A stretch of DNA of 64,000 nt from Nitzschia sp. pyKryTriq1 (taxonomy: Eukaryota > Bacillariophyta > Bacillariophyceae > Bacillariales > Bacillariaceae), in NCBI GenBank assembly GCA_956465555.1, contig OY101117.1, forward strand, positions 1,178,001-1,242,000, read 5' to 3'. Made by a program: the position numbers and the translations under genes. Shown piece by piece: positions 1 through 9,163 of the stretch. Numbering within the stretch: the first letter of the stretch is position 1; each line of letters begins with the position of its first letter. The notes below the pieces were generated by a model. That model did no database searches. It saw nothing but the letters and a program-made list of their open reading frames with translations, and was not told the DNA's origin.

Positions 1-893
1 TGCCTATCAACTGGAATTTCGTTTCGGGCAAAGCACTCCAGGGATTGTACGGGTGGGATTCAAATTTCGCGAGCGACGACCGCATACCACCGGGGGCCAA
101 TAGAAGAACAGGTATCCCCTTGCCCTTTGTTTCATAATAAATTTTGGCCCCGCAAGGGCGGAGTAAATGCGGCATATTATTGAAAGATTGACCAAGTGAA
201 AATCCTCGAGGCGAAAGCGTCTTAATTTGCTCTGGCCTTAACGAACTTTTTCCAATGTACCCCGACACGTACGTGTACAAGTCTGCACGTACCAGATCTT
301 GTTAGTGCCAACGGCTGATCAATTCAGACTGTAGATGGTGTGATATGAAAAATGGAACAAAAGTAGCCAGGCTCCGATACCGGTAAAGCAAAAAGAGGAG
401 CATAGCAGGGCAAGTCCGTCCAAGATGTCAACTAAGATATTATTAGACTACCGGTCCTCTCTACCGTACTTCGTCCTCTACCATATATACCGTTTCTTAC
501 TATCGCAGTACCCCGGTAGAGATACCGGTAGAGGAGGGAGGAGTCTCTGTTCTATGCGCCAGTATCCATACGTAAAGGTGCCGGTAGCACAATACAGTAC
601 CAGGTACCTGGTACCGTACGACCGGTCCCGGGTAGCAACACTGTACGTGTACCGTACCAGGTACTCGGGCACTGTACGCGTACTATTATACCGGTACCCA
701 GTACTGTACCGGTACCGGTAGGCCCCTCCCTACCGGTACGGTACCGGATAATGGCGCGTCGCGCGAACCAATAATCATCTGAACATTTTTTTACCATCTC
801 AATTTTTTATGGGCGCGACTCTATTAGCTCTGCGAAGTACGGTACGTATCATAAAGCAATAGCACAACGCATTCAGAGCATAAGAGGTCATTG
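1..893. other. Intergenic, palindrome-rich at 480-740
   Basis: No convincing gene. The part from about 480 to 740 is packed with short palindromes built from TACCGGTA, GGTACC and GTACTGTAC, including overlapping copies at 707-720. The short open frames here (for example 425-721) are translations of this repeat, rich in Tyr, Arg and Val, and are not believable proteins. Positions 1-420 show nothing I recognise. Confidence 0.6.
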
Positions 894-2923
894 TTCTCAT
901 ATAAAGCACGAGAAGACGAGACTGACTGCACGAGCCTTGTTGCACCGTACCGGTATGTCATTGTCCATCGTTGTCCTCTACTACCAGTACCGTACTACCG
1001 GTACGAGCAGTAGCTAGCGGTACCGGTAGTAGAGTAGCTCTCCTCTCACCTTCACGGTATATTGCTACAGTAACAAAATAACAACAACCCGATAACATTC
1101 GAGACCCCGAGAAAGAGGAGGAAACTTGGAAAAAGCAGTTTGAGTAGCCGCAACCAATCATGAAGTCTTTTACCTTGGTTCTTATGTTGGTCCTTTGTAC
1201 AGGATTCATCATTGCGTTGAATTTGGCGTACTTGCGAAAGGTCGTAAGGCACGCCGATCAGCGAAACGCCTCGGTAGACGATAGTCCCAAACGCATTTCC
1301 ATCTCGCAAAGAGCGACGTCCAAGCCCCGAAAACCGTCCAAGCCAGAACCCCCGATTCCAGTCCAGCCAAAGCCGAAGGAAATCTTGGGGAAGGTCGACG
1401 ACAGGAAGAAAAAGCAGCCTGCTGAAAGCAGCCACAGAGTAGCTGGTCTGAACTGTGACAGGTATGGAGGTCCATCGGAAGAAATTGCTGCTGAAATGGT
1501 TTACTGGAGGGACATCCCCAGCGACGCCGAGTACACAAGCCCGTATGCCAGCTACGGAAAGTCCCCGAAATACCTGACGTTCGAGCCCGACGAAGGTGGG
1601 TGGAACAATATTCGTATGAGCATGGAAACAGCTGCAGTGATGGCGCATGCTATGGGGCGAATTTTGGTCCTTCCTCCAGAGCAGAAAATGTACTTACTTT
1701 GGGACGACAAGAGGCACAACAAGAACAGGTTCACCTTCAAGGACTTTTTTCACTTCGATAGTATCGCCGAAGAGCACCCCTCTGTAGAAGTCATCTCCAT
1801 GGAAGAATTCATGGAACGCGAAGCCTTGCCAGGCAATCTGAAGAACAAATACACAGGAATGGTTTCAATGCCACCGAACAATGAAACAAAATGGGAGGGA
1901 CACGGGCGGGACGGGAAGGCCCATTGGATGTGGCTGAGGAACTCGACTGTTACTCCAATTTGGGCCTTTGACAACTGTGTTGTGGCCTTTCCCAGTGAGC
2001 CCGGTCCAGAAGGGGTGGAGCGTGTGAAAGAGCTCCGTAAGACAATTCAGAATCGCGAACCGCAAAAAATCATTAAGGAGTACTTTGACAACCCGACAGA
2101 AGTTGATGCGCCTCCCAAGTCTCGGTTGCGGGAACAGTTGGGGAACCGAAAAGAAATGTGTTTGTACGACGATAAACTTCAAAACGAAAAAGTCGTCCAC
2201 TTCATGGGAGACAATGCATCAGGTGCCCGGCTACTGGTTCACTTTTACGCATTTTTGTTCTTTGAGAATTATCACCAAGATCTTTGGATTAAGCGGTTTG
2301 TGAGAGACCATTTACGGTACATTGATGAAATCCAGTGCGCTGCCGCTCGTATCGTTCATGCTGTTCGACAAAAAGCCATCGAAAATGGAGATCCAGACGG
2401 CATTTTCGATTCTTTTCATATCCGTCGAGGTGACTTTCAGTACAAGGATACACGGATCAGCGCTGAGCAAATTTACGACAATACCAAGGATATTTTGGTT
2501 GAAAACTCTACGATCTTCATTGCGACAGATGAAAAGGACGCGTCCTTCTTCGACCCCCTTCGAAAACACTACAATTTGCTCTTTTTGAAGGACTTTCATC
2601 ATCTTATCGAGGACCTTAATACAAACTATATGGGCATGCTCGATCAGCGGATTGCGTCGCGAGGACGAACCTTTTTTGGGGCATACTTTTCAACGTTCAC
2701 GGGCTACATCAACCGAATGCGGGGCTATCATTCACAGCAGGCCAAACTACCAGGTTGGAAGAAGGGAGAGATGGAAAGCTACTTCTATGTGCCGTTGATT
2801 CGCAAATACGACATGCAGAAGTACCGCGCCATCCAAAACCCCATTTGGGGGCGAGAATTCCCCATCGGTTGGCGAGATATTGACCATGATCTACCATCCA
2901 ACGCCTACAGTACAACTTCCTAA
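894..2923 (+). repeat. Left arm of a large inverted repeat
   Basis: This segment reappears in reverse complement at about 4690-6725. It holds the 5' flank and whole coding region of the O-fucosyltransferase-like gene at 1160. The copies are nearly identical from about 894 to 2789, including the non-coding 5' flank, where a 4-base difference beside the TACCGGTA near 948 is visible. From about 2790 to the stop codon they diverge sharply. The 3' flanks are unrelated. The arms enclose about 1.77 kb. Confidence 0.95.
1160..2923 (+). CDS. O-fucosyltransferase-like type II membrane protein, copy A
   Basis: A 587-residue protein with a short cytoplasmic tail and one N-terminal membrane anchor (about residues 5-26), then a Lys/Pro-rich stem: the plan of a Golgi type II glycosyltransferase. 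The lumenal part has the hallmarks of the GDP-fucose O-fucosyltransferase family: EPDEGGWNNIRM near residue 142, the nucleotide-sugar motif FHIRRGDFQY near 419, and FIATDE near 452. By family it would move fucose from GDP-fucose to Ser/Thr of secreted or wall proteins; acceptor and exact sugar cannot be read from the sequence. The start is the first ATG of the frame and leads directly into the anchor. No introns. A second copy lies inverted at 4691-6454; the two proteins differ only in about the last 45 residues. Family fairly sure, activity inferred. Confidence 0.85.
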   Translation: MKSFTLVLMLVLCTGFIIALNLAYLRKVVRHADQRNASVDDSPKRISISQRATSKPRKPSKPEPPIPVQPKPKEILGKVDDRKKKQPAESSHRVAGLNCDRYGGPSEEIAAEMVYWRDIPSDAEYTSPYASYGKSPKYLTFEPDEGGWNNIRMSMETAAVMAHAMGRILVLPPEQKMYLLWDDKRHNKNRFTFKDFFHFDSIAEEHPSVEVISMEEFMEREALPGNLKNKYTGMVSMPPNNETKWEGHGRDGKAHWMWLRNSTVTPIWAFDNCVVAFPSEPGPEGVERVKELRKTIQNREPQKIIKEYFDNPTEVDAPPKSRLREQLGNRKEMCLYDDKLQNEKVVHFMGDNASGARLLVHFYAFLFFENYHQDLWIKRFVRDHLRYIDEIQCAAARIVHAVRQKAIENGDPDGIFDSFHIRRGDFQYKDTRISAEQIYDNTKDILVENSTIFIATDEKDASFFDPLRKHYNLLFLKDFHHLIEDLNTNYMGMLDQRIASRGRTFFGAYFSTFTGYINRMRGYHSQQAKLPGWKKGEMESYFYVPLIRKYDMQKYRAIQNPIWGREFPIGWRDIDHDLPSNAYSTTS

Positions 2924-3187
2924 CTCGATTTCTTTCTGTACCGTCGGAATCGGACGCGACCATCCTTGGCTTCGAGTCACTTGCTCTACATCCAGTTTAG
3001 AGCCTCTATCTCGAAAGCTGCAAACATAGGACTAGGTTCCATCGTCTCTTGAGATGTGCAGATTAGCGCTGATGATCCCGTAAGGGTGAAAAGAGTCCAT
3101 TGAGTCAATCAATTGGACTGTCTGGCGTGGATGGTATCGTTCCGGCGGGAGAGAGATTAATTGCTCTCAACCGTCAAGGTAGCAACT

Positions 3188-3611
3188 AAATTAGACAGTG
3201 CACTTTTTCGCTGCTTTACGATATAGACAGAACGAGTAGTAGAGACGCGTAGGTGATGCTCCTCGCTCGGTTTAGTCGCGGTTTACGCCGTGGTCGTGAC
3301 TGAATTTTGGTCGTTTGCCGTGTGTCGCCCCCCGCCCCCCCCCCCCCCCCCGCTCGGCAGGTTGCCCCGTGGACGTTGAGATTACTGCGGAAGGGGTAGT
3401 ATGTAGTAGGAGCAAGACGGCAGCGAGGAGGGGAAAATTTTAACCCACCACCCTTGCCTCTATGGCAAGTGCCTCGAATCCCTCAAGCAGCAAGTGGGGT
3501 GCAAGGAACATGGAACCCGTGAGTTTTTTGGGGAATGATGAGAACTGACCCAAGATCCAACCCGCTTCATTTCTACTAGACCTGGTAGCGAAAAAGTGCA
3601 CTGTCTGATTT
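3188..3611. mobile_element. MITE-like element with terminal inverted repeats and TA target site
   Basis: The sequence around 3187-3213 reappears inverted at about 3586-3611. The inverted repeat is roughly 26 bp, with core AGACAGTGCACTTTTTCGCT and one or two mismatches. A TA dinucleotide abuts each end, as expected for Tc1/mariner-type (Stowaway-like) non-autonomous elements. The interior has no coding potential and carries a C run at about 3328-3351. Element class is inferred from end structure and size only. Confidence 0.65.
3328..3351. repeat. Poly-C tract
   Basis: Six Cs, one G, then about 17 Cs in a row. The complementary G run could form a quadruplex, and its length is likely unstable. 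It lies inside the MITE-like element. Confidence 0.9.
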
Positions 3612-3853
3612 AGCTATGATACTACTCGTATGATACCTTCGTACCGGTACCGAAGCTTTCCACGTGGCACCATTTTTGCAACGTGGCGATCAATGGGCTG
3701 CGTACACGCGTACGAGAACAACGTCCACGACTGAAAAATAAGATCCCTTCCCGCACTGCTCTTTTTGTGATGGGTGATACGGGGGGTGATGAGTTTTATA
3801 GTTTTCAATCGATGTCACAATTTCAATTCATCAACAACTCCAACAGACTAAAC

Positions 3854-4564
3854 ATGAAATCAATGAAGGTCCCATTGTTACTTGCTGCACTTGCCGCATC
3901 TTTGTCACCGGGTACAGAAGCTCGAGCATGTGGACGAAGCAACCTCTGCGGTCCTCATCGTCGCAGCTACGACTATCACCGGCGCCAACACCCGAATGCC
4001 TTCGATCTTGTCAGTGATATGTTTAGTGTTCCTTTCTACTCCACCAACTCGCTATTCCGCCAGCAACAGGACCAGCTTGCTCGTCTGGAGCAGAACTCGA
4101 CTCCTCGGTATTCCATCTCTCAATCTGAGGACGGCAAGATAGTGGAATTGGCTATGGAGGTTCCCGGTGTACCCGCCAAGGATTTGTCCGTCGAGGTAGA
4201 GCACGGAAACACCCTTCGAGTCAAGGGAAGCCGCACTATTCGGGAAAGCGGATCCTTGATGAAAACTGGATTCGATCAATCCTTTCAGCTTGATCAAGAT
4301 ATCGACGTTGAGAACATCTCAGTTTCTCTGTCGTCAGGGATTTTGACCGTATCCGCCCCCAAGAAGGAAGCTACGGTTAAAAGAATTCAACTGAAGATTA
4401 CGGAGACTGATCTTATTCGGGAGGAAGGATCAAGGGCCGAGGAAGAGGTGGAGGTCGGAAAAAAGGAGAACGATGATCATAAAACTGTCCCTGAAGCAAA
4501 TATTCGTGGTGAAGCTTGTGAAGAAGATTTCGTCATAACGGAAGATGAAGACTCGTGGGAATGA
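3854..4564 (+). CDS. Small heat-shock protein (Hsp20/alpha-crystallin), secretory
   Basis: About 236 residues from the ATG at 3854, chosen because MKSMKVPLLLAALAASLSPG is a good signal peptide; the frame is open upstream to 3683, which would bury that signal. A Cys/His/Arg-rich linker is followed by an alpha-crystallin domain at about residues 86-180, with the beta-sandwich pattern ending in GILTVSAPKK, the conserved G-x-L element. The tail is very acidic (Glu/Asp-rich) and lacks a clear I-x-I motif. The family are ATP-independent holdases that bind unfolding proteins as oligomers. The signal peptide has no Phe at the cleavage site, so ER or secretory rather than plastid placement is inferred. 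It lies in the spacer of the inverted repeat, between the two fucosyltransferase copies. Confidence 0.85.
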   Translation: MKSMKVPLLLAALAASLSPGTEARACGRSNLCGPHRRSYDYHRRQHPNAFDLVSDMFSVPFYSTNSLFRQQQDQLARLEQNSTPRYSISQSEDGKIVELAMEVPGVPAKDLSVEVEHGNTLRVKGSRTIRESGSLMKTGFDQSFQLDQDIDVENISVSLSSGILTVSAPKKEATVKRIQLKITETDLIREEGSRAEEEVEVGKKENDDHKTVPEANIRGEACEEDFVITEDEDSWE

Positions 4565-4689
4565 GCACGAACGGAACATTTCAATTCTTAGTTGGACTAG
4601 TTTACATCTCTACTACTAAAGTTTCTTTAGAAGTTGAAACCAATATCCGTTGATATAAAATTTTCTAGCGGTGAAAGTAATCAGTAGCA

Positions 4690-6725
4690 TCTAGGAAGTA
4701 ATGCTGTAGGCGTTGGATGGTAGATCATGGTCAATATCTCGCCAACCGATGGGGAATTCTCGCCCCCACATGGGGTTTTGGATGGCGTTGTAAATTCGCA
4801 TTTCAAATTTGCGATGCAATGGGACATAGAAGTAGCTTTCCATCTCTCCCTTCTTCCAACCTGGTAGTTTGGCCTGCTGTGAATGATAGCCCCGCATTCG
4901 GTTGATGTAGCCCGTGAACGTTGAAAAGTATGCCCCAAAAAAGGTTCGTCCTCGCGACGCAATCCGCTGATCGAGCATGCCCATATAGTTTGTATTAAGG
5001 TCCTCGATAAGATGATGAAAGTCCTTCAAAAAGAGCAAATTGTAGTGTTTTCGAAGGGGGTCGAAGAAGGACGCGTCCTTTTCATCTGTCGCAATGAAGA
5101 TCGTAGAGTTTTCAACCAAAATATCCTTGGTATTGTCGTAAATTTGCTCAGCGCTGATCCGTGTATCCTTGTACTGAAAGTCACCTCGACGGATATGAAA
5201 AGAATCGAAAATGCCGTCTGGATCTCCATTTTCGATGGCTTTTTGTCGAACAGCATGAACGATACGAGCGGCAGCGCACTGGATTTCATCAATGTACCGT
5301 AAATGGTCTCTCACAAACCGCTTAATCCAAAGATCTTGGTGATAATTCTCAAAGAACAAAAATGCGTAAAAGTGAACCAGTAGCCGGGCACCTGATGCAT
5401 TGTCTCCCATGAAGTGGACGACTTTTTCGTTTTGAAGTTTATCGTCGTACAAACACATTTCTTTTCGGTTCCCCAACTGTTCCCGCAACCGAGACTTGGG
5501 AGGCGCATCAACTTCTGTCGGGTTGTCAAAGTACTCCTTAATGATTTTTTGCGGTTCGCGATTCTGAATTGTCTTACGGAGCTCTTTCACACGCTCCACC
5601 CCTTCTGGACCGGGCTCACTGGGAAAGGCCACAACACAGTTGTCAAAGGCCCAAATTGGAGTAACAGTCGAGTTCCTCAGCCACATCCAATGGGCCTTCC
5701 CGTCCCGCCCGTGTCCCTCCCATTTTGTTTCATTGTTCGGTGGCATTGAAACCATTCCTGTGTATTTGTTCTTCAGATTGCCTGGCAAGGCTTCGCGTTC
5801 CATGAATTCTTCCATGGAGATGACTTCTACAGAGGGGTGCTCTTCGGCGATACTATCGAAGTGAAAAAAGTCCTTGAAGGTGAACCTGTTCTTGTTGTGC
5901 CTCTTGTCGTCCCAAAGTAAGTACATTTTCTGCTCTGGAGGAAGGACCAAAATTCGCCCCATAGCATGCGCCATCACTGCAGCTGTTTCCATGCTCATAC
6001 GAATATTGTTCCACCCACCTTCGTCGGGCTCGAACGTCAGGTATTTCGGGGACTTTCCGTAGCTGGCATACGGGCTTGTGTACTCGGCGTCGCTGGGGAT
6101 GTCCCTCCAGTAAACCATTTCAGCAGCAATTTCTTCCGATGGACCTCCATACCTGTCACAGTTCAGACCAGCTACTCTGTGGCTGCTTTCAGCAGGCTGC
6201 TTTTTCTTCCTGTCGTCGACCTTCCCCAAGATTTCCTTCGGCTTTGGCTGGACTGGAATCGGGGGTTCTGGCTTGGACGGTTTTCGGGGCTTGGACGTCG
6301 CTCTTTGCGAGATGGAAATGCGTTTGGGACTATCGTCTACCGAGGCGTTTCGCTGATCGGCGTGCCTTACGACCTTTCGCAAGTACGCCAAATTCAACGC
6401 AATGATGAATCCTGTACAAAGGACCAACATAAGAACCAAGGTAAAAGACTTCATGATTGGTTGCGGCTACTCAAACTGCTTTTTCCAAGTTTCCTCCTCT
6501 TTCTCGGGGTCTCGAATGTTATCGGGTTGTTGTTATTTTGTTACTGTAGCAATATACCGTGAAGGTGAGAGGAGAGCTACTCTACTACCGGTACCGCTAG
6601 CTACTGCTCGTACCGGTAGTACGGTACTGGTAGTAGAGGACAACGATGGACAATGACATACATACCGGTACGGTGCAACAAGGCTCGTGCAGTCAGTCTC
6701 GTCTTCTCGTGCTTTATGAGAACTG
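4690..6725 (-). repeat. Right arm of the large inverted repeat
   Basis: Reverse-complement copy of 894-2923, carrying the second O-fucosyltransferase-like gene and its 5' flank. Identity ends abruptly near 4823 on the inner side and near 6725 on the outer side. Confidence 0.95.
4691..6454 (-). CDS. O-fucosyltransferase-like type II membrane protein, copy B
   Basis: A 587-residue protein matching copy A (1160-2923) residue for residue apart from the C-terminal stretch after the motif MESYFYVPL. There about eight residues differ (for example Ile to His, Tyr to Phe, Asp to Glu), while the last block, WRDIDHDLPSNAY, is again shared. N-terminal anchor, stem and O-fucosyltransferase motifs are as in copy A. 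Near-complete identity, including silent positions and 5' flank, followed by a cluster of changes, points to gene conversion or a very recent duplication with a conversion-tract edge. Both copies are intact, so dosage or slightly different C-termini may matter. Confidence 0.85.
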   Translation of the reverse strand: MKSFTLVLMLVLCTGFIIALNLAYLRKVVRHADQRNASVDDSPKRISISQRATSKPRKPSKPEPPIPVQPKPKEILGKVDDRKKKQPAESSHRVAGLNCDRYGGPSEEIAAEMVYWRDIPSDAEYTSPYASYGKSPKYLTFEPDEGGWNNIRMSMETAAVMAHAMGRILVLPPEQKMYLLWDDKRHNKNRFTFKDFFHFDSIAEEHPSVEVISMEEFMEREALPGNLKNKYTGMVSMPPNNETKWEGHGRDGKAHWMWLRNSTVTPIWAFDNCVVAFPSEPGPEGVERVKELRKTIQNREPQKIIKEYFDNPTEVDAPPKSRLREQLGNRKEMCLYDDKLQNEKVVHFMGDNASGARLLVHFYAFLFFENYHQDLWIKRFVRDHLRYIDEIQCAAARIVHAVRQKAIENGDPDGIFDSFHIRRGDFQYKDTRISAEQIYDNTKDILVENSTIFIATDEKDASFFDPLRKHYNLLFLKDFHHLIEDLNTNYMGMLDQRIASRGRTFFGAYFSTFTGYINRMRGYHSQQAKLPGWKKGEMESYFYVPLHRKFEMRIYNAIQNPMWGREFPIGWRDIDHDLPSNAYSITS

Positions 6726-7005
6726 AGCACGCGCGGTGGAGGGATCTCCGATCTCTCCGACCGATTCGAGCTGGGACGGACGGCAAAGATCCAGTCACGA
6801 ACATGATATAAACTTCGACTTATCCCCTCTATTGGTACCGGTATGGATACCGGTACAATATTCCGTTCCTTCTCCTTTGTAGACAATAGACAGAGCGAGT
6901 TTCTATAGATAGCTACTAGAGAGGATCATACATATCCATCGCATCGGATCATTTTGATGTGCGCTACTGAACTGACGACTTTGAATGGAGCGCATTTGCT
7001 CATTT
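6726..7005. other. Gap between inverted repeat and dioxygenase 3' end
   Basis: Non-coding. Contains two TACCGGTA palindromes near 6834 and 6848. Nothing else recognised. Confidence 0.5.
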
Positions 7006-8366
7006 TCATTCGAAAAGAAATGGAACAACTACTGCCCGTCCCTCCGGTCCGGGTTCAAATACCAATTCTTTCAGAGTTTCAAAAGCTGTCAAACGCACAT
7101 CTGACACGGCATCTTCCATTACCGGTCGATCAGCCTCGTCGTATCCAATAATTCCTCGGAAATCATCCCAGTCGGCTTGAAGAGTATCGCACACTGCCAT
7201 CACCTCTTCTACCAGCCCGCCGGTATCGATTTCCAGTTTGACTGCCAGGTAGCCCATCACACGCCCGATTTCTCCAGTCCCCAAAGTTTCCACAAGCGGT
7301 TGTAAGGCGGCATCCAACGTTTCCATTCGAGTACCAGTACCCGGGGTGCTACTCCCCTTTTCAAGATCCCATGGACCAAACCAACAAGTTTCTGGTTCAT
7401 TGAACCATCCATGAATGACAATGCGACCCTTGCGCGGATCTTGAGTACCAGAAACACGGTTAACACCATGCGGTACTCTAGGATCAAAAGCGATGAATCT
7501 CCCCAAAGGAGTCGGTGGGATGAATCTGTGGAACCGAAAAAGTCATAAAGTAGTTAGTCGACATGGAAAGCCGCCCGGTGATCACGAAAAACGGCAGTAG
7601 AGTATGAAAGAACAATCAAAGCATACCTGACAATACTTCCGCATTCAATTCCATTGCTCCCATCGAATCCTCTCCAGTACTCTAGCATTCGTGGTTGCAG
7701 CATCATGGTTTCTCCTCCCGAAAACTCCCCCTCCCGACAGAGCGAGAGAACAAATGCAAGAGGGCCATGGGGTGCGTCGGTATGATAATTTTGCATGTCA
7801 CCGTCTGTATACAGCGATATCCAGGGCGGGGTGATTGCAGTCAATCCAATGGAGGTTCCTAGACCCACCAACTCATCCACTAACCTATCGTAGAGATCTC
7901 CTCCCGCCGCGTCGTCCAAAAAGCTCGAAGTCGTCGTTCGTTTCAGAGAATATTGGATCTGCCGATTCGTTGCTGAAACTTCCCCATCTACCGCCTTCTG
8001 ACTTGAGTTGTCAGACGAAGAGGTGTCGGCCCCAAATTTGCCATCGCCAACTTCCACGTACCAAGGATCCCACGAAAAACGCTTGGCATCTGGTTGGCGT
8101 GGATCTTGAAAATGACGATCCCAATATTCCCGTACTTCAAGCGCAATCGGTAGCTCTGAGATTAGAACCTGAGAGTACTCGGACTCTGGTAGAGAGTTTT
8201 GGTAGTCAAAGGAGGCAACAGGTACTGAAAACGCCCCCTCCTCAGTTTCCGTGGAAAAGCTGGATCTGAGCGATATTCTTCTTTCAGAATCCAATTTCGG
8301 CGCCAAGGAGAACGAGCTCGCTCCCGAAAGAAGACCTGTCATCAGGGTACCGATGAGGGCCAACAT
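7006..8366 (-). CDS. Plastid-targeted 2OG-Fe(II) oxygenase-like protein, 2 exons
   Basis: Read as exon 1 at 8366-7627 and exon 2 at 7525-7006, with a 101-bp GT-AG intron (7526-7626); the join keeps frame and gives about 419 residues. The N-terminus is a signal peptide followed by ASSFSLAP, an ASAFAP-like motif, so plastid import is likely. The double-stranded beta-helix iron site is visible: H-x-D in YHTDAPHG (about residue 192), distal His in PHGVNRVSG (about 265), and an Arg in RIVIHGWF for 2-oxoglutarate. Such enzymes hydroxylate or demethylate with Fe(II), O2 and 2-oxoglutarate. The substrate is unknown; the layout resembles prolyl-hydroxylase-type or uncharacterised plastid members. The intron lies between the H-x-D and the distal His, so neither open frame alone would hold a whole active site. 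Confidence 0.75.
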
Positions 8367-9163
8367 GTTGATCCAATGGGTATGCTAGGGTAAAGGGACA
8401 ATGGCACAGCTTTCAAATACTGTTTGAGATGGATATGTCGATTTTCGATCTTTGTTTGTTGCTTGATGTTTGATCTTCCGATGTCGAATGTTGAGATGGT
8501 TGATGGTTGATGGTTGATAGTTGATGGTTGATAGTTGATGGTTGATGGTATGTTGGCTGGCTTTATTTCTCCTTGCGATTGATGGCTTGTTCCCGAGTTT
8601 GAGTCCCGGTACTGTAATTGTGTCCGACTTCTGTACCGGTACGTGTACGGGTGCAGTATACCTGTACTGCGGTACAGTACTACAGTAGCTGCATTACACC
8701 TGCACCGCCGGTATTATGTTTGTGGACGACGAGCAACGAGCACGGGCTTTCATCGTTCTACTTCGTCCGATGGAAGAGAACACCCAAGGGCCTTGCGTTG
8801 TATCTGGGATCATCCTTTACAGAAGACAGTAAAGCTATCACACATAGTTACGGCACTACGAATACTCATGTTTAGAAAATCTTCAGGTACGCGACAGAAG
8901 TGATTTGTTACTACTGTTCGTAGTTCATAATATGCAGTTTTTACACGGCTTATTGCCGGGCAAGAATGTAGCAATCGTGATGATTCAAGAATTGAGGGGC
9001 GCCATTTTTAGAAGACCGAATGCCCCACATTGGAAAATAGCTCAAAATTCCAATTCACGGTCTAGACGAGACGTGTACTTCAAGCATGACCAAGTGAAAT
9101 GTCTGTATGGATACAGTAGCGGTATTAGCTGTGTACCAGTACCAAACCAATGAAATAAATAGT
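8367..9163. other. Intergenic, shared 5'/3' flank
   Basis: Lies upstream of the dioxygenase and downstream of the permease. Contains the 7-bp tandem array at 8496-8549 and a TACCGGTA palindrome with GTAC repeats near 8634-8690. No gene seen. Confidence 0.5.
8496..8549. repeat. 7-bp tandem repeat (GGTTGAT)n
   Basis: About seven and a half copies of GGTTGAT, some as AGTTGAT, just upstream of the dioxygenase start. A shorter version (GTTGATGGTTGATGG) occurs near 11045. Confidence 0.85.

Noticed and set aside
1-120. tRNA-like spacing near GGATTCAAATTTC
   Set aside because: The stems do not pair and no anticodon arm can be drawn.
425-721. 98-codon open frame rich in Tyr, Arg and Val
   Set aside because: It translates a GTAC/TACCGGTA palindrome nest; the opposite strand gives similar frames.
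4052-6562. Long antisense ORFs inside the fucosyltransferase copies
   Set aside because: They exist only as shadows of the coding frame and repeat identically in both arms.
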